Below are positions 56,810 to 64,000 of a stretch of DNA of 64,000 nucleotides, in pieces. The stretch covers positions 13,206,001 to 13,270,000 of the forward strand of contig OX387203.1 of the NCBI GenBank assembly GCA_947561715.1, given 5' to 3'. Source of the DNA: Ascidia mentula (lineage: Eukaryota > Chordata > Ascidiacea > Phlebobranchia > Ascidiidae). Below the pieces are notes generated by a model. The model was not told the DNA's origin, searched no databases, and worked only from the letters and a program-made list of their open reading frames with translations. Position 1 is the stretch's first letter, and every line of letters begins with the position of its first letter. A program made the translations under genes and the position numbers.

Positions 56810-59615
56810 TAAAAAGTTGTAACAGGGATTTGTAGTGGGGAGAGGGTGTGGTTGCGTGCGGGAGAAAGTTTCTGGTTCGTAGGTGGAAAAGTTTGCTGAG
56901 GGAGAGGCCAAGGTTGTATTCTATGAATGATAGCTGTGCGGTTGTCGGGGTTTCTAAAAGGCGGTGGTTATAATATTGTTTGATAGGATAGAGAAGTGAT
57001 AGGTCAGCGTAGAGGGGAATGTTTGCCGCGCCGTAACCGCCATGGTCACGACGGGCTGCCAGGATGTTAATTGGCAAGGTTGGATTGTTTGGGCCGACGA
57101 CGAACTTTACCACAATGCCGTCGATCCGTTCTCGTTGCAGGGTTGGTAGGGGGTAAGTTTTAGCGAGGTATGAAATTTGGGGTAAAAGTATAGTCTTAGT
57201 GAGGATGCATTTAGAATCAAAAGTGAGAAACGGGTTGCTGATAGATTTGGCGCGGGATTGCAAAGAGGTGACTGCCTTGTGCCATGCCGCGGTAATGTCC
57301 GATGGTGCGCCTATTGGGGTATTTAACGGTGTTATAGACTTAGGGTTCCATTTTATCTGAGATAAGGTTGGGTCGTCATGGGGGGGTCGAAGAATGGCAA
57401 TCGCTTCGGTTTTGGTGGGGTTAAGTTTTAATCCGGAAAATTTACCAAAATTGTGAATGAGGCCGAGGGCTTTGGTGAGGGAATGCCGATGAGCCACCAC
57501 TAGGGTGACGTCATCGGCGTAAGCGATTGCCTTGGGTGTGTTGCGGCACGGCACGGGGGTAGAATCAATAGAAGCGTTGTTTTGTAGGGCAACGAGGAGC
57601 GGATCTAGGGCAATCAGGAAGAGGTTCAGACTAAGGGGGTCACCTTGTCTGACTCCTCTCCTGATGGGAAAGTCCCTTGTGGCAAAGCCGTTTACGAAGG
57701 CCCGGGAGTTGGCGCTAGAGTGAAGTGCAGAAAGGTAATTAGTAAAGCAAGTGGGAAAGCGTTTGAGATGTAACTGGAGAAGTAACCATGAAAAAGAAAC
57801 TGAGTCGAAAGCTTTTTGAAAATCTAGGGAAACGAAGAAGGTGTCCGAATTGATGGAGGATGCCTGGTGGTGGAGATCGCGTAAGAGTAGAGTTGCGTTG
57901 GAGGTTGAAGAGCCGGGGATAGCGAATTGATTACTTGAGAGAATGTCGGGTATAAAGGGTTTCAAGCGGAGGTTCAAGAGTTTGTGTAGGATTTTTAGGT
58001 CTGTGTTTAACAAAGAAATAGGGCGGTAATTATTTAACAGGGTGGGATCGTTTTTTTTATGGATAAGGGTCAAATGTCCGAGGTTGAATTCTGATGGGGT
58101 ATATGAATTAAAGTATGAAAAATTAAGCGCGTCGGTGAGGTCGGCCCCGATCAGGTCCCAGTAGTGCGAGTAAAACTCGATGCTGAGACCGTCGGGGCCG
58201 GGGGTTTTGCCAGTGGGAAAGAGGGAAAGGGTTTGTTTAATTTCCTGTTGTGTGATGGGGCGCGAAAGTGTTTCGAGGTGCTGTTCCGGGATAGGTTTGG
58301 GAGGAATTCTAATGAAATCGTTATCAGGGCCGTGTGCTGATAGTTGTTGGTCCGCGTAGAGGGTTTCGAAAAAATGTCGGGTATGTGAGAGGAGTTCCTT
58401 AGGAGTGGATAGAGGGAGACCGTGGTTATCCTGGAGTTCGAGTATGGGGGCGTGGCGGCGGGTGGGGATTAACTTAGAATAAAGGGTTTTATCAGCAATA
58501 TTTTTAAATTGAGGGTCAGAAGAAAGGGATCGGAGGATAGATGTGCGGGATTTTGAGATGTAGAGTTCCTTAAGGGATTTTTTAGCGGATTGGAATTTAT
58601 CAAAATTTTCGGGTGATGGGTGGTCGTTGAGGGTTTGGCGGTAGGTTTCCAATTGTTGCTGTAGGGTTTGGGTTTCTTTGCGTGATTGTTGGGCCAGGAG
58701 TTTTGAATGGGTTTGTGTGATCTGTTTAAATTTAAATTTTAGTGTTAACCAATAGTCCAGGGGGTTGGAGTGAAGGGGAGCCAAGGTTTGCCATAGAGGG
58801 TAGGTTTGTCTAAGACTTTGGGAAAACTGAGGGTCGTGAAGGGTATTTACATTATTCTTCCAGGATCCACGGCCTCTTGGGGGTGCGGAAATAAGGTTTA
58901 GAGTTGTTAGCACTGCATCGTGATCGGAAAAGGGGCAAGGCGAAAAGGAATGGTGTTTAGGAATTAATTGCCTTGATGTGTATAACCTATCGATGCGTGA
59001 CTGGGTCCCTGGGGCGCGACGTGAGTATTGACGGAGGGTTGGGTGGAGAGTTCGAAAGGTGTCTTGTAGGTCAAAAGTGGAAATTAATTTAATGAGTGAA
59101 TGACTTGGTTGGCGGTTGGCTGTTGGGGGGTGTCTGTCCAGGGCGGGGTCTACTACACAGTTGAAATCACCGGCGAATACTATGGGGTGGGAAGAGGAGA
59201 TATACGGGAAGAGGGAGTCGAAGAATTTGTTATTGAATATGTAATTTTTTGTGCCGGAGGGTGCGTATATATTAACCAAGTGAAAGGTGTGGGTCAGGGT
59301 TGATATGTCGGCCGCAATAATGCGACCTTCAGAGTCAGAAACGGAATTAAGGATTTGGAGATTGGAGGAATTCAGAAGAACTGCGACACCCCCCCAGGCA
59401 GAGCCTTTTAGAGGTGCCGAGTTTAAGAGGATGGGACCGGAAGACCATTCGGACTTCCACAGGGATTCGGTATGGGGGGTAGAGTGAGTTTCTTGTAAGC
59501 AAAAAAGGTCAAAGTTCAAAGAGGAAAGGTACCGAAACAGGGCCCTTCTCTTGGTTGCCTGGCCTAAGCCGTTAACGTTTAACGTACATATACGTAAATA
59601 GGATGTAGGCGCCAT
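56805..59615 (-). CDS. LINE ORF2, family II (E4), truncated at the C-terminus
   Basis: 936 residues from MAPTSYLRICTLNVNGL, ending in LLQLFT where the frame runs into satellite DNA. Compared with E2 it differs at about a dozen positions (for example LQETH for LEETH, HQASS for HHASS), so the two copies are recent relatives. Endonuclease (GDFNCV, SRIDRLY, SDHD) and reverse transcriptase (LDFQKAFD, GVRQGDPLS, YADD) are intact. The last roughly 210 residues, with the CCHC knuckle, are missing together with the 3'UTR, so this copy should not be able to mobilise itself in the usual way. Confidence 0.93.
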   Translation of the reverse strand: MAPTSYLRICTLNVNGLGQATKRRALFRYLSSLNFDLFCLQETHSTPHTESLWKSEWSSGPILLNSAPLKGSAWGGVAVLLNSSNLQILNSVSDSEGRIIAADISTLTHTFHLVNIYAPSGTKNYIFNNKFFDSLFPYISSSHPIVFAGDFNCVVDPALDRHPPTANRQPSHSLIKLISTFDLQDTFRTLHPTLRQYSRRAPGTQSRIDRLYTSRQLIPKHHSFSPCPFSDHDAVLTTLNLISAPPRGRGSWKNNVNTLHDPQFSQSLRQTYPLWQTLAPLHSNPLDYWLTLKFKFKQITQTHSKLLAQQSRKETQTLQQQLETYRQTLNDHPSPENFDKFQSAKKSLKELYISKSRTSILRSLSSDPQFKNIADKTLYSKLIPTRRHAPILELQDNHGLPLSTPKELLSHTRHFFETLYADQQLSAHGPDNDFIRIPPKPIPEQHLETLSRPITQQEIKQTLSLFPTGKTPGPDGLSIEFYSHYWDLIGADLTDALNFSYFNSYTPSEFNLGHLTLIHKKNDPTLLNNYRPISLLNTDLKILHKLLNLRLKPFIPDILSSNQFAIPGSSTSNATLLLRDLHHQASSINSDTFFVSLDFQKAFDSVSFSWLLLQLHLKRFPTCFTNYLSALHSSANSRAFVNGFATRDFPIRRGVRQGDPLSLNLFLIALDPLLVALQNNASIDSTPVPCRNTPKAIAYADDVTLVVAHRHSLTKALGLIHNFGKFSGLKLNPTKTEAIAILRPPHDDPTLSQIKWNPKSITPLNTPIGAPSDITAAWHKAVTSLQSRAKSISNPFLTFDSKCILTKTILLPQISYLAKTYPLPTLQRERIDGIVVKFVVGPNNPTLPINILAARRDHGGYGAANIPLYADLSLLYPIKQYYNHRLLETPTTAQLSFIEYNLGLSLSKLFHLRTRNFLPHATTPSPHYKSLLQLFT

Positions 59616-59674
59616 TGTGACTTTAAACGAAAGCAAAACATAAACAAAGTCACGTGGTCTTAATTTGGGTCATT

Positions 59675-61297
59675 CTAAAGGCAGGTGATGTTGAAGTCAT
59701 TCGGTATGACCGTTTCACAACAACATACGATTTTTTCCCCGGGCAATAAATTATAAGTGGCGCCGCAGTTGCAACTTATCAAAAGCCGTTGGCATTTTCT
59801 GTTCGTGCAGCGGGATGGGCTTGTATAAGCCTCGTCCGGAGCCCAATTGCCGCAGCGGCATTTTAAATGTAGGGTTCCGCATAAGCATACAATATTCTTG
59901 CCTGTGTACGCGGTATGGCAACATGCCGTTTTCTTCGGAATCGGTGGTGATTCGCTCTGCTTCCTTTTGCGCGAACGTACTTCAGTGAATTGCTCGTTGT
60001 CCCGCATGACCGGTTTCGGTGTGGATGTGGCCGGAGGTAATGATTGGTGTGTTGGGGTTGTAGCGGTATCGGCCAACTCGGGCCGCGGGATACGGTGATG
60101 TACCGCCTCTGGTGTCTTGCTATCTCGAACACCGGTGACCGTTGTGGCGCTAGAGGGTGATAGCGCCTCTGCAGACTTGTTGTTGTTGTGACGCGTAGTA
60201 GCGGTATTAGCCAACTCGGGCTGCGGGATGCGTCGATGTACCGCCTCTGGTGTCTTGTCTGTTATTCCATTAACAAGCGTTGGGGCGCTAGAGAGTGGCG
60301 CCTCTGAAGACTTCACGCCGCTTCTTGTGACGTCAGTTGTCACGGTCGGGGGCGCACGGTCAACAGCTGGCTCGCCAGGTGTGACGTCAGCCGTCACAGC
60401 CAATGGCGCAGCGTCAGCGACAACAGGTGTCGTTTTGGGATTTCCACCTGGCGCGATCTTATCAGCGACGCCAGGTGTGACATCTGGCACATGCAGGTGC
60501 ACAGATGTTGCGACGTCTAAGGTCGCTTGTTTGTTATGGTCCGGCGCATTATCAGCTGCCGCATTTGACGTTGTGGCGTTAGACATGTTTGCCTCTGGAG
60601 CCTTCTTATCAGGACAATTTCCTTGTTCTTGCACATTCGGCGCTTTATCGCCGGCACTTCCTTTCACGGCTGACTGCCTTCGCTCTTCGGCTTGCCTTGC
60701 AAAGCTTGGACAGTCACTTTTAACATGGCCCATCTCCATACAAAAATCGCACTTCTTGGGCTGGCCGTTATATTTTACTTCAACCACATTTTTGCCGAGG
60801 CGCACCCGCTCTGGAATTGGGTTGTCCTTCAACACAGAACCCTTCATAATGATAATGCGTTTGCCTCCGTAGAGGCCATAGTCATCGTTTGTTTTCCACC
60901 CTCTAATTGTAGGGGCGTATTTTGAAAAATATGCGAGTAGCGCTTGCATCGGGATGCGCGGGGGAACCTTTGTGAGGGTCACACACTCTTCATCCTCGCA
61001 ACGTGCGGTTGCATACACAGGCTTTCCTGTCGCTCTCAGCGCCATGGCGAATTCACGGGCCTTATCTTTTGATGGGCAGTAAAATTTAACTCTGCCATTC
61101 GAGAATTGTAATAGACCTTCAAGGAAGGTCCGCCAGCGAATGTTATGTTGGCGTAACAAAGCCAAAATCTCTGGACGCTTCAGCCCTGGGTTGAAACGGG
61201 CGTCTACCTCCAAGTTTTCATCCGTATCAAACGGATCTTTTACTGGCACAGATCGGGCCGCCACACTGGGCCCGGCTACGGCTTTTGCAAAATTCAT
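59675..61297 (-). CDS. LINE ORF1: CCHC zinc-knuckle RNA-binding protein, family II (E4)
   Basis: 540 residues from MNFAKAVAGPS; an upstream in-frame ATG would add 13. Nearly identical to the E2 protein, with the CDFCMEMGHVKSDC knuckle at 183-196, the Thr/Ala/Pro-rich middle with two KTPEAVH repeats, and the 14-cysteine C-terminal domain ending NDFNITCL. Differences from E2 are scattered single residues (for example NVVEVKYNG for NVAEVKYNG). The start differs from E2 in the few bases just upstream (a GGTATATTG insertion on the + strand), which changes the context from ATT to CCA. Confidence 0.93.
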   Translation of the reverse strand: MNFAKAVAGPSVAARSVPVKDPFDTDENLEVDARFNPGLKRPEILALLRQHNIRWRTFLEGLLQFSNGRVKFYCPSKDKAREFAMALRATGKPVYATARCEDEECVTLTKVPPRIPMQALLAYFSKYAPTIRGWKTNDDYGLYGGKRIIIMKGSVLKDNPIPERVRLGKNVVEVKYNGQPKKCDFCMEMGHVKSDCPSFARQAEERRQSAVKGSAGDKAPNVQEQGNCPDKKAPEANMSNATTSNAAADNAPDHNKQATLDVATSVHLHVPDVTPGVADKIAPGGNPKTTPVVADAAPLAVTADVTPGEPAVDRAPPTVTTDVTRSGVKSSEAPLSSAPTLVNGITDKTPEAVHRRIPQPELANTATTRHNNNKSAEALSPSSATTVTGVRDSKTPEAVHHRIPRPELADTATTPTHQSLPPATSTPKPVMRDNEQFTEVRSRKRKQSESPPIPKKTACCHTAYTGKNIVCLCGTLHLKCRCGNWAPDEAYTSPSRCTNRKCQRLLISCNCGATYNLLPGEKIVCCCETVIPNDFNITCL

Positions 61298-61391
61298 TGG
61301 TATATTGCAAAACAAAATATGGTGCGTCAAAGACAACAGAACACACCCTGGCCGCTTGCCGCCTAACCACTACTAGACAATACGAAATAGT

Positions 61392-61407
61392 GGCCCTAAA
61401 AAGGGCC
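61392..61407 (-). other. 5'UTR hairpin of LINE E4
   Basis: GGCCCT-TTTT-AGGGCC on the LINE strand, identical to E2, preceded by AGCCAGCCC. Confidence 0.5.
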
Positions 61408-61585
61408 GGGCTGGCTAAACAAGCGACCTCAAGAATCTCCTCCAAACACATTCACAGCTGACAATTAAGTTTCAAAAGAAGTTCCAAAAAATAAACTGGT
61501 AAATTCTTCCGATAACTGCCTTGAACAACTTGCAAATGATTAAATAGAGAAAATAGCTTGTCGAAACAGTAGGTAACTCACGTAT

Positions 61586-64000
61586 GATGCTTGCCTTAGT
61601 CAAATAGAATGTCGACTGGTGGGAGAGGGGCGGAGGTTGGCCTGGTGGGCACGTTGAGTGGTTGGGACATCGCAAGCACGTGGAATGGCAATTTTCAACA
61701 CTGAGAGTGCAGCGGTAATTACCACGCTTGCAACGACAGAAAAGTATGTCTGCCGCTGGACAGTAATTTGGCATAATGAGCACGAGCCGGCGTCGTCGAC
61801 GCGGCAACGACGGCGGGGGGGCCTTTGCAAACGATTAAGTAGTTAAAAAGTAGCCCGGACAGGGCGTGATGCTTACCTTATTCAAATAGAATGTCGACTG
61901 GTGGGAGAGGGGCGGAGGTTGGCCTGGTGGGCACGTTGAGTGGTTGGGCATCGCAAGCACGTGGAATGGCAATTTTCAACACTGAGAGTGCAGCGGTAAT
62001 TACCACGCTTGCAACGACAGAAAAGTATGTCTGCCGCTGGACAGTAATTTGGCATAATGAGCACGAGCCGGCGTCGTCGACGCGGCAACGACGGCGGGGG
62101 GCCTTTGCAAACGATTAAGTAGTTAAAAAGTAGCCCGGACAGGGCGTGATGCTTACCTTATTCAAATAGAATGTCGACTGGTGGGAGAGGGGCGGAGGTT
62201 GGCCTGGTGGGCACGTTGAGTGGTTGGGACATCGCAAGCACGTGGAATGGCAATTTTCAACACTGAGAGTGCAGCGGTAATTACCACGCTTGCAACGACA
62301 GAAAAGTATGTCTGCCGCTGGACAGTAATTTGGCATAATGAGCACGAGCCGGCGTCGTCGACGCGGCAACGACGGCGGGGGGGCCTTTGCAAACGATTAA
62401 GTAGTTAAAAAGTAGCCCGGACAGGGCGTGATGCTTACCTTATTCAAATAGAATGTCGACTGGTGGGAGAGGGGCGGAGGTTGGCCTGGTGGGCACGTTG
62501 AGTGGTTGGGCATCGCAAGCACGTGGAATGGCAATTTTCAACACTGAGAGTGCAGCGGTAATTACCACGCTTGCAACGACAGAAAAGTATGTCTGCCGCT
62601 GGACAGTAATTTGGCATAATGAGCACGAGCCGGCGTCGTCGACGCGGCAACGACGGCGGGGGGCCTTTGCAAACGATTAAGTAGTTAAAAAGTAGCCCGG
62701 ACAGGGCGTGATGCTTACCTTATTCAAATAGAATGTCGACTGGTGGGAGAGGGGCGGAGGTTGGCCTGGTGGGCACGTTGAGTGGTTGGGACATCGCAAG
62801 CACGTGGAATGGCAATTTTCAACACTGAGAGTGCAGCGGTAATTACCACGCTTGCAACGACAGAAAAGTATGTCTGCCGCTGGACAGTAATTTGGCATAA
62901 TGAGCACGAGCCGGCGTCGTCGACGCGGCAACGACGGCGGGGGGCCTTTGCAAACGATTAAGTAGTTAAAAAGTAGCCCGGACAGGGCGTGATGCTTACC
63001 TTATTCAAATAGAATGTCGACTGGTGGGAGAGGGGCGGAGGTTGGCCTGGTGGGCACGTTGAGTGGTTGGGCATCGCAAGCACGTGGAATGGCAATTTTC
63101 AACACTGAGAGTGCAGCGGTAATTACCACGCTTGCAACGACAGAAAAGTATGTCTGCCGCTGGACAGTAATTTGGCATAATGAGCACGAGCCGGCGTCGT
63201 CGACGCGGCAACGACGGCGGGGGGCCTTTGCAAACGATTAAGTAGTTAAAAAGTAGCCCGGACAGGGCGTGATGCTTACCTTATTCAAATAGAATGTCGA
63301 CTGGTGGGAGAGGGGCGGAGGTTGGCCTGGTGGGCACGTTGAGTGGTTGGGACATCGCAAGCACGTGGAATGGCAATTTTCAACTCTGAGAGTGCAGCGG
63401 TAATTACCACGCTTGCAACGACAGAAAAGTATGTCTGCCGCTGGACAGTAATTTGGCATAATGAGCACGAGCCGGCGTCGTCGACGCGGCAACGACGGCG
63501 GGGGGCCTTTGCAAACGATTAAGTAGTTAAAAAGTAGCCCGGACAGGGCGTGATGCTTACCTTATTCAAATAGAATGTCGACTGGTGGGAGAGGGGCGGA
63601 GGTTGGCCTGGTGGGCACGTTGAGTGGTTGGGCATCGCAAGCACGTGGAATGGCAATTTTCAACACTGAGAGTGCAGCGGTAATTACCACGCTTGCAACG
63701 ACAGAAAAGTATGTCTGCCGCTGGACAGTAATTTGGCATAATGAGCACGAGCCGGCGTCGTCGACGCGGCAACGACGGCGGGGGGCCTTTGCAAACGATT
63801 AAGTAGTTAAAAAGTAGCCCGGACAGGGCGTGATGCTTACCTTATTCAAATAGAATGTCGACTGGTGGGAGAGGGGCGGAGGTTGGCCTGGTGGGCACGT
63901 TGAGTGGTTGGGACATCGCAAGCACGTGGAATGGCAATTTTCAACACTGAGAGTGCAGCGGTAATTACCACGCTTGCAACGACAGAAAAGTATGTCTGCC
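61586..64000 (-). repeat. Satellite array 6: 280/281-bp dimers, continues past window end
   Basis: About 8.6 units of the same alternating type as array 5 (GGGACATCGC and GGGCATCGC). The first unit, next to E4, keeps the junction variant CTTAGTCAAATAG seen next to E2. Seven-G runs occur at 61815 and 62377. A single A-to-T change lies near 63385 (CAACTCTGAG). The array runs off the end of the window. Confidence 0.95.

Larger units (their letters stand above)
56811..61585 (-). mobile_element. LINE E4 (family II), 3' end deleted
   Basis: Family II copy nearly identical to E2 from its 5' end to within ORF2, where it stops abruptly at 56811. The junction GATTAAGTAAAAAGTTGTAAC joins satellite (GATTAAGTA) to LINE (AAAAGTTGTAAC) with possible short A-rich overlap. 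LINE copies are normally shortened at the 5' end because copying starts at the 3' end, so this 3' loss is better explained by later deletion or unequal exchange with the array. Unlike the complete copies, it has the same satellite type (280/281 dimer) on both sides. Confidence 0.94.

Noticed and set aside
1-64000. Telomere made of LINEs and complex satellite, as in some dipterans
   Set aside because: Head-to-tail same-strand order is suggestive, but there is no chromosome end, no telomeric repeat and no copy-by-copy 5' truncation in the window. Kept only as a possibility.

Overview
The window is eukaryotic, probably animal, satellite heterochromatin. It holds no host gene, rRNA or tRNA that I can recognise. 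Two things alternate: long tandem arrays of one satellite family (basic unit 278-282 bp, with longer 363-431 bp relatives) and non-LTR retrotransposons (LINEs). The LINEs have an ORF1 with a CCHC zinc knuckle and an ORF2 with an APE-type endonuclease, a reverse transcriptase and a C-terminal CCHC knuckle. This layout fits the L1/Tx1 group best, which includes several sequence-specific families; the clade call is made by eye. The species cannot be named from the sequence.

Layout: 1-3695, satellite array on the + strand (1141-bp higher-order repeat), running into LINE E0 (family I), which a 200-N gap (4512-4711) cuts off inside ORF1. After the gap every feature is on the minus strand: 4712-13416 a 712-bp higher-order array; 13417-19055 LINE E1 (family I, ORFs open); 19056-20696 a 645-bp array; 20697-26715 LINE E2 (family II, ORFs open); 26716-27814 four 278-bp units; 27815-33549 LINE E3 (family I, ORFs open); 33550-56809 about 83 units in an alternating 280/281-bp dimer array; 56811-61585 LINE E4 (family II, 3' end missing); 61586-64000 more 280/281-bp dimers.

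The most interesting point is how LINE and satellite relate. All three complete 3' ends join the satellite at the same base, just before GGGCTAC (LINE sense). All five 5' ends lie just after the AAGCAT(CAC) of the same unit. Two diverged LINE families therefore share one position and one orientation. The satellite type also differs on the two sides of every complete LINE. Either these are site-specific LINEs in a satellite that has since homogenised separately between insertions, or the satellite array is itself a repeated 5' leader/promoter block of the LINE, much as mouse L1 carries 5' monomers, so that the true unit is [array + 5'UTR + ORF1 + ORF2 + 3' hairpin]. I cannot decide between these from one window, but the second would be a notable system.

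The LINEs look young: E1, E2 and E3 have full-length ORFs, and E2 and E4 differ at only about a dozen ORF2 residues. Both families share a short hairpin upstream of ORF1, a terminal 3' hairpin followed by CGAATAAAATA, and an unusual cysteine-rich C-terminal domain in ORF1.
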